In this document: positions 1-12,600 of the stretch, in pieces
How the letters are laid out: each line of letters opens with the position of its first letter
How positions within the stretch are numbered: the first letter of the stretch is position 1
NCBI GenBank assembly: GCA_003290165.1
Contig: QNQO01000641.1
Span: 62,001-126,000 of the forward strand
From: Berberis thunbergii
Lineage: Eukaryota; Streptophyta; Magnoliopsida; Ranunculales; Berberidaceae
Direction of reading: 5' to 3'
Length of the DNA: 64,000 nucleotides
Program-made: the position numbers and the translations under genes
Notes under the pieces: model-generated
The model's input: only the letters and a program-made list of their open reading frames with translations
What the model was told of the DNA's origin: nothing
Databases searched by the model: none

Positions 1-775
1 TAGTGCAGGTTTAGGTAAGAAATTAGTTAAGTGGCAGGAGGCTTTAGAGAGTAAAGGTTTTCGAATTAGCCGTTCGAAGACGGAGTGTCTAGTGTGCAAC
101 TTTGGGTGTGAACTAAGAGGGAGAAGTCATGCAATTGAGAACGAAGGTGTCGAGGTCCCGGAGTGTGAGGCTTTTCAATATGTAGGGTCTATAATTCAAA
201 AGAATGAGGCTATTGGAGCAGATGTAGACCACAGGATTAAAGCTGGTTGGTTGAAATGGTAAATGGCGTCAGGAGTATTGTGCGATAGAAGGATGCCTGT
301 AAGGCTAAAAGGGGAATGCTATAAGACAATTGTTCGACCAGCCATGCTATACGGTTCAGAATGTTGGGCTACTATGGGATAACATACGCATAGGATGGCA
401 GTAGCAGAAATGCGTATGTTAAGGTGGATGTGTGGTAAAACTCGTAAGGATAAGATTAGAAATGAAAGGATTAGAAGATACTTAGGTGTAGCGCCCATAG
501 AGGAAAAAAATTAGAGAAAGACGTTTAACTTGGTTTGGTCATGTGCGGAGGAGACCAAGCACGACGCCAATTAGAAAATGTTTAGATTGGCAAGTTAATG
601 GAGGGTGTAGATGGAGGGGACGACCGTTGAAAACTTGGATGAAGACGGTGAATGAAGATATCCTTGAGCTTGGATTAGGTGAGGAACTGTTGGAAGATCG
701 CATTGCTTGGAGAACCAGAATTCATGTAACCGACCCCGAAAATCTCGGGAATGGGCTTTGATGATGATGAGTTTT
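1..775 (+). mobile_element. RTE-clade LINE, 3' fragment, degenerate
   Basis: This is the 3' end of a non-LTR retrotransposon, cut by the window's left edge. It aligns base for base with the element at 41757-42532, with about 13 differences in the first 190 bases by eye. The conserved C-terminal block reads HVRRRPSTTPIRKCLDWQVN and then a WRTRIHV..DPENLGNGL ending. The reading frame is broken. An in-frame TAA replaces an Arg codon near 259, a TAA replaces a Gln codon near 379, and an extra A lies in the run near 505. It ends in a short (GATGAT) tail at about 760-770, as RTE elements typically end in simple repeats. It cannot code for a working reverse transcriptase. Confidence 0.9.
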
Positions 776-783
776 TCCTTTTG

Positions 784-1591
784 TAACCCTTAACCCCTCC
801 CACCCCATTTTAATCATTATTGTTTTTTTTAATGTTATCTTGTTCTTTAATTGCAGTTTAAACAATTATTTTATGACATTTGTTAGCTATAAATAACTAC
901 ATTAATATTTTCATGTTAGTATTTTTTTTATTTTTGAATGTTTTGTCATTCTGAATATGTTTGATTTGACTGGTTGTGAAGCATATATGAGTTTGAAGAA
1001 CAATTTTTTTTTTGTTTCAATTAATGGTTGCTTCAATTAGCTATCACTACTTAATTTTCATGCAATCATTTTATTCAATATTGGTTTCCATTTTACCTCT
1101 GAGGCTATGATCGCGCTCTATGGTAGATAGCTTGTGACTAAATAGCGACAGAAAATAAAATATATTACTTTACAGACACCCATGCATTGAATAATAAAAA
1201 ATCAAAATTTGATAGCGGGAAAATTGATTTTATTAACTATATATTATGGAATAAGAAGAAATGATTATTAAAAATCAAATTTCGAATCATCATTAAGAAA
1301 GGTAATGCACGGGTACCTGTGAATTTTTCTAATAAAATTTATGACAAGTTAATAAAATTGATTTTATTAAATAATTAAAACAAATTTATAATCATCATTA
1401 ATTACTTTATGAAAAGTTTATCAAACCTTAGTTTTACAATTTGATTAACTTGTCTGTCAATGAAGATAATTTGATTAACAATTAGTATTACAATTTGATT
1501 AACTTTATGAAAATTTATAATTGGTTGCTCATAGTTATAATCATTAATATTGATACCTACCAGCGGCATGGGGTGGGAGGGGTTAAGGTTA
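784..1591. repeat. Inverted-repeat-flanked segment (possible non-autonomous DNA element)
   Basis: A C-rich stretch at 784-807 (core TTAACCCCTCCCACCCCAT) recurs in reverse complement at about 1568-1588. The two arms, about 20 bp each, enclose roughly 0.8 kb of AT-rich DNA with no coding capacity. The left arm begins a few bases after the tail of the upstream LINE fragment. No clear target-site duplication was found, so the boundaries are uncertain. It may be a small inverted-repeat transposon or an accidental pairing of two copies of one repeat. Confidence 0.45.
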
Positions 1592-2344
1592 AAATAAAAA
1601 TAGAATTATTAATAAAAGAGTGTTGGTCATAAAATCATAAATTTAAGTTTTATATTTGTTTATGAAGGGTAAAAATGTCATATAATTTTATGAGTTAACA
1701 TGAGTTAATAAAAAAATATTTTTTGGTCATAAAAGTATAAAGGTAGACACAAATTAGTCATTATATCAATTACGATATCTAAATGGTCTATTTTGTGAAG
1801 AAGTAGGTTTTAAAAATCAATTTCTGAAAACAAATTGCAGTATAATTATAGGAACTAAGCCTCAACCAAAAGTTACAACAATTTTGTATTTGAGAAAACC
1901 AATATAGAGCAAGTAATGGATTTTGTTATGGTTAAATAATTGTGGACATGAAATCAATTGCGAACTAAATAACAACATCAAACTCATGTCATCTCATCTC
2001 ATGTCCTATTTGTTTCGAAACCACCTAAACTCGCAAATGCTTGTTGACATGCTAATGACATCCTATTCTAATAATAGACAGGAATACGATTGTATTAGAA
2101 AATACAACTCTTGTTGGCCTCCTTTATAGGTATGTAAACTAATAATGTTCATCCATTATACCAACCACTTAGCACTTCTATATTAGGAAAGAAAATTTGT
2201 TTGGTGAGACAATTAAATAAGTGGTTGTGTCACGGTGTTCACTTTTTGCTTTGTAAAATAAACTTACTTGAGTAACCTTGGTGCCAAAAAAAAAAAAATT
2301 AATAATAATAATAAATAAAAGTCTGCAATCACTATTCACTATAT
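1592..2344. other. AT-rich intergenic DNA, nothing recognised
   Basis: This stretch of about 750 bp is AT-rich, with only short open frames lacking similarity to anything I recognise. No RNA gene or clear repeat was seen. Confidence 0.5.
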
Positions 2345-2732
2345 AAGAGCGTCTCTAATGGTAAAAGTTAAATGAGGATCAACCATCTTCTATTTTAAAC
2401 AAAAGCTAAATTTAGGGGTATATTTTTTCATCACTCCAATCACATCCCCTATTTTAACTTTTTCATCATTGTTTAAATATATCTTACACTTTTTCATCTA
2501 TCTATTTCTTTTGTTTTGATTTTTGATTTTGTTTTTAATTTTGAAATTAAAGATTTGAAATATTTGATTGATATTTCAAAATTTAGGGGATGATTGGTTG
2601 CTTCTAAATTTAGGGAAAAATTGAATGTAAAGTGAAAATGGAAAATGGTTTAGGGAATCCAATGGAGCATGTAGTTTCACACATGAGACCCCACTTTTTG
2701 AATATTTAAGGAGATCCATTGGATATGCTTTA
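2345..2732. repeat. MITE-like element
   Basis: The left end near 2347 reads GAGCGTCTCTAATGG. The right end at about 2715-2732, read on the minus strand, gives AAAGCATATCCAATGG. Both resemble the GAGCATCTCCAATGG ends common in plant MITEs. The interior is AT-rich and non-coding. The arms are imperfect and no target-site duplication was confirmed. Confidence 0.35.
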
Positions 2733-3668
2733 AGAGTCTCCTTGGAGTTCCTTTTGTCATTAATCACAAAAATGGAAGAAAATAGTCAGTGAAATCATCA
2801 AAATTAACTTATTTAGAATCATTATCAAATCAATTTAATCTTTTTTCATGTTGATTCATCGACATTTCAATCTAATTGGACAATGATTAGCAAAGCCAAT
2901 GATCAAAATCACAAACTTGGCTGATTTTGATATTCAACATGATTAATAAAACTCAAATTCACCAATCACTTGCAGCAAAACAAATAAAAAATTTACAGAA
3001 ATCCATTATGAGAGGGGTTACATGAAGAGGGATTAGAGGAATGTTCATCCTTGAAATATGAAATTTGATATATTGAATGTTAGAAGATAAACAACAAAGT
3101 AACGAGGGGAAATCAATCATTGATTCAAGAGTGGAAGCATGTGTGCATGAAGAATAAAATAATGAATCAATAAAGCTTGGTCTGACACCAAATTAAGGAT
3201 TGCATTTGATCTTCGGAACAAACGTGCCTTGAACCAGATCCACTCCAACCCTTTCGTATTTTGCAAAGCAACAATGGAAGCACAGAGCAACTATGGAAGC
3301 GTAAAGCAAAAGTGGAAGAAGACAGGGATCAGTGTGATTGAGAGGGCAATCGAGCTGTGATCGTTTGTTGAGAGATGAGGGAGAGTGATGTTGAGAGAAA
3401 TTGAGGCTCAGGGAAAGAGATTGCAGGCGAGAAGAAAATAATTGTCGGCCTGGTGGCGAGGCACAAAGAAACAATATAAGAAAAGCAACAGTGGAAGAAG
3501 GCGAGAGATGGTTGTTTTTGCTATTTGCAAAACAGATCAAAGATCAGTGAAGCGTTTGCACTGGTTTCTCTTTTTACCTTCTTCGATGATTCTCTTGGAT
3601 TATTTTCTTCTATTGGTCTTGTATTGTTATAGTCGGAATCTCTCCGGAGAGTTTTGAGAGAAAAGACA
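2733..3668. other. Intergenic DNA, no supported gene
   Basis: Only short, low-complexity open frames occur here, on both strands. None has a recognisable domain or plant-like codon structure. Nothing is called. Confidence 0.4.
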
Positions 3669-3670
3669 AT

Positions 3671-3815
3671 GATAAAGTTGAATGGCTCAAGGGAGCGACA
3701 GATTCTGATCATCATTCGATTGTGTTGGAGATAATGATAAAGTTGTATTGGTGATAAAGTTGAATGGCTCAAGGGAGCGACATGTTCTGACCATCATGCA
3801 ATTATCTTGGTGAAC
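3671..3815. repeat. Two-copy direct tandem repeat, period 82 bp
   Basis: The motif beginning GATAAAGTTGAATGGCTCAA and running through a GGGAGCGACA..TTCTGA..CATCAT block occurs at 3671 and again at 3753. The copies differ at only a few bases. It lies just upstream of the L1 LINE remnant. Confidence 0.8.
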
Positions 3816-3929
3816 TCTTTTATTGGTGGTAGCACTCGCCTCTTTTCTTTTGATAGTGGTTTGATCACCCAACCTTGAAAGAGGAGATGAAATCATGGTG
3901 ACACAACTCAGTGATCTCTGGTCACCTTG

Positions 3930-6815
3930 GCTACTATTTATGGTGAAAATTTAAAGCGATCAGATGCAACCTTAAAAGTTGGAGGACTAAAGTTTGGGGT
4001 AAGATCAATTTACGCATTCAAAATATTTCTACTTTGATTGCTAACATTGATGTTGAATAAGATATCTGAGACCTGACTGCTAAGGAGAGGTCTCGTAGAG
4101 TGCAGTTACATCAGGAGTGGACAAAGTTAACTAAAATAGACGAGGAGTTTTGGAGAATTAGGTCTGGGGTCAACTGGGCTTGTCATATGGATCAATGGTC
4201 CAAATTCTTTCATAACTTGGCCAACAAATGCAAACTTTTTAACTCTATTGAAACTCTTAGCACGAATCATGAAATGGTAGTAGATGAAGTCAGCATAAGA
4301 GAAATCTTGGTCTTTCACTACAAGGAGTTATTCAGCGAAAAGGAAGAGTGACGACATTTCTTCTCGGGGATTACGTTTCAGTCTATCTCCCAGTGGTTGC
4401 CTCCTTGGTAGAGAACTTTTCAGATATGAAAATTAAAGGGGCAATGCAATAGCTCAAATCAGAAGTTTCTCTAGGTCTTGATGGTTTTTCCATGGAGTTC
4501 TATTTGAAAATGTAGAAGGTAATCAAAGTTGATTTTCTTAAAGTTATTGGAGATTTTAATACTAGGCATTTTTTGGATTGGTGGTTGAACACCACTATCA
4601 TCTCGCTTATTCCTAAACGTGTTAGTGTGCGGACTGTCAAAGACTTCAAAACTATTAGTATTTTGAACGGGGTTTATAAGATCATTGCCAAAGTGTTGGC
4701 TGATAGATTGAAAAAATTTCTTCACTCAGTTATTTCTCCATTTCAAAGTACAGTAGTCAGTGGAAGACAGATAATCGATAGCCCTTTCATTGCCAATGCA
4801 ATTATTGATTAAAAAAAAAGGTGTTCTAGGGCTCGTCACCAAATTAGATTTCTCAAAAGCCTTTGACAATGTTTCTGAGAGATATTTGGATTTGGTAATG
4901 ACCTGCTTGGGGTTTGACTCCAAATGGATATATTAGCTTCACACTTGCAGATCTACAACCAATTTTTCTCTGAACATTAACGGACACCTGCACGGGTTTT
5001 TCAATAGCTCTAAAGGCCTACATTAGGGTGATCCCATGTCTCTTGCTTTCTTTACTTTAGTAGCAGAATGTCTGACCCAAATGATCCTTAAAGTGGTTGA
5101 TGTTGGTATAGTAAGAGGGTTTTCAGTCGCAGAGGGTAGTCCTCCCGTTTCCATTCTTCAGTATGCGGATGATACTATCCTTTTTTGTAATGTCTTTGCC
5201 TCTCAGGTTATTGCTATCAAAAGAATTATGTTTTGGTTTGAAGTTATTTCAGGTCTGAAAATCAACTTTCACAAATCAATGATGTTGCCCATTGGAGAAG
5301 TCCCTCATCTGCGGCAGTTGGCTGGTTTATTTGGTTGTGCAGCGGGTGAGCTTCTAGTTAAGTACTTAGGCATGCCTTTGGGTGTTAGATTTAAAAGTAA
5401 AGCTGTGTGGGATGAGTCAATTGAAATAATGAAATCGAGACTAGCTTTTTTGAAGCGCAAATTCCTCTCGAAAGCAGACAAACTAGCACTTGTCCAATCC
5501 ACTTTATCCTTTATCCCGGTGTTCCTTCTATCTCTTATCAAAGTTCATTATTCATTTCCAGGACGGAACATATCATGTGCGATTTCCTTTGGGGTTCCAC
5601 ACAAACCTCGAGAAAGATAGATCTAGTGGGTTGGGAGAAAATCTGTTGTCCAAAAACCCGCAGTAGTCTAGGCATTCGCCAAGTGAGTACATTCAATTTA
5701 ACATTACTTTCTAAATGGCTTTGGCGATTTGCAAAAGAAAATGATACTTTATGGAGATCGCTCATTATTGATAAATATGGGCGAAATAGATAGGATTAGG
5801 ATACTATAACCAAGTACACTTCCTATGGGTGCTACATGTAGAAGTCTATCTCTCGGTGTGCAAGTATATTTTACCCTCACACCTCGCTTCGCTGTGGCAA
5901 TGACGATTTCATCTTTTTTTGGCATGATTCTTGGTGTAGCAACCAACCTCCGAAGAATCTGTTTCCAATGTTGTTTTTCATCAGCAACAATAAAAATGAG
6001 AGAGTTAGCAATTTTTGGTCTAGTGAGGATTTATGAGATCTTTCATTTCAGAGACCTCTAAATGATATGGAGCTAGAGGAGGTCGCCAATTTAATGCAAC
6101 TGTTGAATATTCAGATGCTCTCGGAGGGATTTGATAGTTTGGTGTGGAAGGGTAAAAGTGTGGATTTCTCGGTGAAAGAATTTTCTGATATGCTGACTGC
6201 ATCTCATTATGAGACTCACTCAAACCCCTTCATTTCCTCTAAAAAAAAGATCTGGTTTGGGTGAAAAATCTTCTTCCTTGTATTAGTTTCTTTTGTTGGT
6301 TAGTATTGCATGAAAGGATCCTAACTAAAGATAGGTTGAAGAAGAGAATAATCCTCACATGAACTCTTTGTGTGCTTTGTAATGAGAATGATGAGACTTT
6401 GGATCACTTGATGTTTCATTACAGATTCTCTAAATCCATTCGGAACAGTTCTTGTCAAAATTCGGTTTGAGTTTGATGTTTCAAGGTTTCCTTTTGGATT
6501 GGCTAAGTTGGTGGTCTCAAACTAATCCATCCCGGCACGCGGAGTGGTTATGTCGTAGGGTTCCTCATGTGCTCATGTGGTGTGTGTGAAAAAAGAGAAA
6601 TATGATGATTTTTGAAGGGCTTAACTGATCGGAGCACTCAATCTTTATTGAGATAACATAATTACTATAGAAGATAGGTTCAACTTGTAATCTCTTTAGA
6701 GACTTGTTTTTTGACACATTCATGGTGTCTTGACATTCCTTGATATATGGATGATTGTTTTTTGTTTATCTTCTTATTTTCAATAAAAATCTTCGTGTTT
6801 GGACAAAAAAAAAAG
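3930..6815 (+). mobile_element. L1-type LINE remnant, 5'-truncated and decayed
   Basis: Translated fragments in shifting frames line up in order with a plant L1-clade pol gene. The linker block (WSKFFHNLANKCKLFNSIETL) lies near 4195-4260. The RT start (WWLNTTIISLIPKR, VKDFKTISILNGVYKIIAKVLADRLKK) lies at 4573-4730. A KAFDN block is near 4860. The catalytic QYADDTILF block is at about 5159-5185. The thumb (LVKYLGMPLGV) follows near 5355. A decayed zinc-binding knuckle (TLCVLCNENDETLDHLMFHY) is near 6360-6420. The end near 6805 has an A-rich tail. Many frameshifts and stops break the ORF, and the endonuclease region is missing. Confidence 0.9.
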
Positions 6816-9300
6816 AAGATAATGATAAGAGGAGGAGATATACCAAATCCTAAGAAGTTGAGGAAGGAAGGGGGGATATGCTCGAGATATTTTAATTTGG
6901 GTGAGGGCATAAGATGCAAACAAAATATTAGGACGAAATCCACAAAATCATTGTTCACAAGGCCAACGTGAGTTATAAGTGGTTGAGATGGTCTTTCTCC
7001 CTGCTCCATGTCCATTGGCATATGTTTCCCAATACTAATGTTGTTCCCATTTTTGAACTTGTTTATAAAATGGGTGGAATTCGAAGAAATGTTTTTACAA
7101 AGAAAGTTACACATTCATATTCACCCATATAGAAATTTCAAAATAAATAGATTTTTTTGTGAGGATGATATATATATATTTTATAGATCATCTTCACCAA
7201 AAATGGTAAATATTCACAGTGAAATTAAACAGTTGAAAATCCTCTACCTAGTGAAGCATATTTTGAAACTTCTAATAAATATATTTTTGTAAGAGTGATA
7301 TGGTTAAAAAATCATCCATAAAATATCAATGTACTTTGAAATTTCTAATTGGATGAAATAGATTGGTAAAATTGGCCTGTGTAAATTTATTTGTAAAAAA
7401 TCTTTATAAAATTGATGAAATTAATATGATGACTTAGTGCATGGCAGTTGCTAAAGCAACAATTTTTTTAAAGTAACTTGGCAGGCCAGGAATGTTGTGA
7501 TATTCAATCATGATACTTTGCTCAAACTTGGTAGAGCTACTTTGAGGAGGTTGTAGAATTGAGAAACAACAAATGCATGTATTGACCAAAATTTAGGCAA
7601 CACAACATATCAAGAAAGCAACACAAAAAAAATGATATAATAAATTAGATCATTATGAATAGCATCATTTGTAAGTCCATACTATTTGTGGTGATACAAT
7701 TATTGAATCACTTTATTTGTGAAAATGTGTAAAATTACTTTGTACATTGTTATAGTTCAAAAGTGTTACTATTTTTTAGTTATTATAAAAATGTCAATTT
7801 AGTGTAGTGTTTATTTTATATATTAATTGCTATAGTGGTTAGAGTTCTCAACCATGTCGTGAAGTTCAGGGGATTACACGCTCTCGTCCAGTGTGGTTGC
7901 GAAAGGATTTTACATGGAAAAGAGAATGGGATTAACTTGCATCTCTTCATGGTCCGTTCATTTTCTTCATGACAAAGCGTTGTAGTGAGAGTTTTTCAAT
8001 TAGACGAAGGCAAACAAAAAAGCCACTTGACGTATTGAGGTAGCTGCTTCACTCTAGCTGCGCCCAGTATTCATTGCAAAAGAGATCATCCACTAAATGG
8101 TCCAAATCATTAGACACAAATATCTCCTTAATTTGATTAGGTACTTTTAGCAAACACTAAATAGATTGAAACTTCAAGTGATTCAATAAATACAAGATTG
8201 TTATATACTTATTTCTCGAATCCAAGATTGTTATATACTTCCCATTTTCGCAATACTGGCCATGTCATACAAAATGATCAATTTTACAAAACCAAAAATA
8301 ATGATAAGTAGTCTATTGCTTCTCATTCACTGCTATAATATTTTCATCACCTTGTCTAAAAACAAAAGCAAAAATAATACATACCTACTCCCACTTAGAC
8401 ACAAAATTATCAATTCCATTGATTCAGAATCATGTTGGGAGCAAATCATTAAAGTTGGTGGGACTCTTGTCACCCAAACCAGAACCCTTTTTTACTTTTT
8501 TTTTTTGAAGAATATTTGAAAGACAATGTAGTGGTATTTTAGAAAAATAACTAGATTTATATGCTGATGACACTGTTATTTTTGTTGAAGGATAGCATAT
8601 CACCATTTTTTTAAAGTACACCATCTAGTGAAGGACACCATTAATATAAACCCAAATTTAAAAAAAATTATCTTCTCGCCTTCTCTTATCAATTAGAGAA
8701 TCTGGTGAACTTCGATCAGTGAGGACAACACAACACCATCACACTGCCTTGCCCCACCACCACCTCGCATCGTTGGTCGATCATATGTCTTCTCTCGTGT
8801 TTTCGCTTTTCATCTTCTTCTTATACTCTCTTATTCTTCTTTATCTTTTTTTTTCTTTCCGTTTTCTATGGTCCTCTCCTTCTTCTCTTTAATCTTTTTT
8901 TTTCTCTTAATCTAGAGTAGATTCGCACGAATGGGGGTTCTTGCAAATGTAATTAGGGTCGTGCAATCGATGATGGCAGGGCAAACGAGGTGGTGCTGCT
9001 CCGTCACTATTGTAAAGAGATAATAGAAAGTGAAAAAACAAAAAAAATAATAATAAAAAATAATTTATATTGGTGATGTAATTCAACAAATTTAAAAATA
9101 AAAATAAAAATAAAAATGGTGGTATAAAAAATTCGCTGCCATTTAAAAAGTAAAGTAATCTTAAATCACACTTATCCAAAAAGTGTTCTATCCGAAGGTT
9201 CCATTCTTAGTTGTTTAGTTGTTAATCGGTGTTAGTTTAAGAGCAATACAGGGGCCGAACTCAAAGCCCATAAGCAAACCCACTCCGATCCACCGTTCAA
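6816..9300. other. AT-rich intergenic DNA upstream of the ABCG3-like gene
   Basis: No gene is supported in this 2.5 kb stretch. It holds AT-rich tracts, a CT-rich run at about 8805-8910 and a GT-poor AAAAATAAAAAT simple repeat near 9090. A weak tRNA-like stretch near 7835-7890 (TAGTGGTTAGAGT, then AGTTCAGGGGATT) could be an old SINE head, but it is too degenerate to call. Confidence 0.45.
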
Positions 9301-9655
9301 GTTTCATCGAAATTCAGAGTGTTGAGACACGTAGACGCGGTTCTTTTAGATCTAAAGCTTCCGGGAGTAGGAGATCTACGTTGGACCAATAAAATACGAA
9401 CAAACACGAAAGACGTGAAAGCGTGAAAAGCGGGTCAAAAGAAAATCCAACAAACAGAAACACTCACTCACTCATAACACTGGCTGCTCTCACTCTCAAT
9501 CACTCGAAAAAGCTTCAACGAGGCTCTTCACTTCACACTCGTTCATATTATAGGGCTTTTAGGGCCTCTGTACGTCTCCAAGATCAGATCTTGAGCTCTC
9601 AAATGTCTTAAAAACCCAATCTTGAACCTTAGATTTGGTTCGTTTTCACCCAAAA

Positions 9656-12600
9656 ATGGAGGAAATACAGTCTCAATCAGACACCTACAGGTCCTCCTCG
9701 TCCTCAGCTAGCAGCCCGACCACAAGAATCCCATCGAGTAGCTTCTACTATTTGCAAAAACCAGGTTCGCTTCGGCAGCCGATCTCATTCGAGGACTCAC
9801 CAGAGTGGGAGGACACTGAGATTGATGTTCAAGTAGAGGAGGAGGAGGAGGAGGAGAGGGCAGAGTCAATTCGAGTGGTTTCGACGAATGCGACGGTCTC
9901 TCCGACGCTTTCGAAGCTCAATAGTGGGTCTTTGCCCTCAATTCATTTGCCTGAGGGATCTACTAGTGCTGTGAGGAAGATTGCTGGTGCGAGTATTGTG
10001 TGGAGGGATTTGACTGTTACAGTGAAAGGGAAGAGGATGTATTCTGATAAAGTTGTCAAGAGCTCGAATGGGTATGCGTTACCCGGCACGCTTACTGTGA
10101 TTATGGGTCCGGCCAAGTCAGGGAAATCTACCTTGCTTAGGGCACTTGCAGGTTTTTTTTTTTTTGTGAGTTGGTTTATGTGCATTGTTTGTGTGTGTGT
10201 TTTAATGGGTTTGAAGATTGGAATGTGTAATGTTGTTTGGTTATTGGTGATGTGTAGGGAGATTGCGAGGGCCAGCTAAAATGTTTGGTGAGGTGTTTGT
10301 GAATGGAGTTAAATCGCGGGTGCCATATGGATCATATGTAAGTTTTTGGTTATAGAAATGACGCACTGCAGCTGTAGCGTAGCTAGATAGTGCCAGTGGG
10401 GGATTCCCCTCCTTTATATGGTAGATCATGGATATATTAGTTGAAGAAGTAAAATGCAAATAATTTAGGCTAGCTGAGGAAATGTATCATAATTCATAAA
10501 TGAAAGAAATCAATGAAGATGAAACAAAAGATTTGGTTGATCATGTTACGCATATGAAAAGTAATGCACAATCAGTTAATCCAATTCTGTTAGGCCCGAG
10601 TCCTTTCTTTTAAATTAAACAAAAAAACATGTTTACCTAGTATTTAGGGGTTAGACGGTGTCACGGTGCTAGCAACCTGTATGCATTGTGTAACCAAAAC
10701 TCTAGTCAGCTGCCCATGTATTTAAGGTTTTGTCAACTCACCACTATATAATATTACCTGGCATATTATTTTTCCATGTATAGAGATCAAATCTTTGCCT
10801 AGTATATCTGAACTCAATGCAGTAAATGATTTGATTGAGCACGTAAGCATAGAGTTTCTTATTTAATATGGGTAGTGAACCTGAAATGCAATTTGGAAAT
10901 CCAATATCAGTACCTGTAGTTGGTTCATGAGTTGTGTACCTTCACTGTTATGTTTCAATGTATAGAACATAGTTCAGGGTTGGAGTTATTCACGAAAGAG
11001 AATTGTTTTAACTTCACAGGGATATGTGGAGAGGGAAACCACCTTGATTGAATCCCTCACTGTCCGAGAGATGTTATACTACTCAGCGCTTCTTCAACTT
11101 CCTGGGTTCGCGCAAAAGAAAAGTTTGGTAGAGGAAGCAATTATTGCTATGTCTCTGGGTGATTATGCTAACAAACTGATTGGTGGTCACTGTTACATTA
11201 AAGGACTCCCTAAGGGTGAGCGAAAGCGTCTCAGCATTGCAAGGGAACTTGTGATGAGGCCACACATCTTATTTATAGATGAACCTCTTTATCATCTTGA
11301 CAGGTTCCTGCAACTTTCTAATCCCAATCAATTTTCTTTAGACATTATTCTTTTAATCCAAGGTACTTAGTTGAGTATCTGGTAGCATTTAATGTGTCCC
11401 AAGCAAAATGCAGAAGCAATCTTATTGTAAGACTTTCGTTTGGTGGGAGCTAGGAATATTCTAAGAATACCATGTAATAGGGGACTTGAACAATTTAATG
11501 TTCCCATTACGACTGCTCGCTAACTTTTACCATATTCTTCTGTTGTATTGAATGTACAAAGTTAGAAATCTGTTAGGTGGAACTTAGTGAAGTGGTGTTC
11601 ACTCCTTGCATGTGGCATTACTATGGTCTGTATTGATATGGTACCTGAGGGTACCTACTCTTTTTTCTGTTCTTACCCATTCGAAGCTGAAAGTCTTCAT
11701 TGTGTTTGTTTGGATTTCCTGTTTTATCTTAAAAGTTGCTTCCTTCTTTTTCAGTGTTTCTGCGCTTCTCATGATGGTAACTTTGAAGAAACTTGTTAGC
11801 TCCGGGTGCACTCTTATCTTCACGTTGTACCAGAGCAGCACAGAAGTATTTGGTCTTTTTGACAGGATTTGCTTACTTTCCAATGGAAATACACTATTCT
11901 TTGGAGAGACTTTAGCTTGTTTGCAAGTGAGTATTTTTAGGATATGGCACCCTTTTTCATCCTTGATTTGAATTTGCACAGCTTGTTGAACCCACGCCGT
12001 TGTATTGAATGCTTTTGATGTCATTGAACTTTCAATAAATAATTTCTTTTTATTAATTTATTTATTCCGTATGATGAATATAACTTTTGAACTTTTCATT
12101 GATGAAGCATTTCTCCAATGCCGGATTTCCTTGCCCAATAATGCAAAGCCCGTCGGATCATTTTCTACGTGCAATAAATGCTGACTTTGACAGGATTATA
12201 GCCATGTGCAAAAACTGGCAGGTAAATATTTTGGTCAATTCAAACCAACGGGATTCCTTTGTGTTATTGCCTTAATTTAAGGCACATTGTTTTGTTGAAA
12301 ATTTTGAATTGTTACTGTTATCTTTTTGGTCTAAATCTTATTGCTGTTTATGGGCATAAAATGGACAAGATTTGGATCCGAAGCCGATACAAATCTGTAG
12401 ACCCATTTTGTGTCCTTGCTGTCAGGTGAGAAAATAGTAACATTCATCCAAGTTACTATCTGGAAGATCCATATCATAATTGGATCACTGAATTTTAGTG
12501 TCAGATGCAATTCATCAATAAGTATGCTGAGATTGGATTTTTAATTTCATTGATATGGTATGATACAGTGTGTATATTTACGACATATATTGTTATTCCA

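Noticed and set aside
3193..3540. 115-codon minus-strand open frame
   Set aside because: Low-complexity Ser/Leu/Cys-rich translation, no domain, overlapping frames on the other strand; most likely chance.
7835..7960. tRNA-like stretch with weak A and B boxes
   Set aside because: Too degenerate; no cloverleaf and no clear ends. Mentioned only as a possible old SINE head.
9635..9655. Upstream TTG codon in frame with the ABCG3-like protein
   Set aside because: Plant nuclear genes start at ATG. The ATG at 9656 gives the conserved MEEIQSQSD start.
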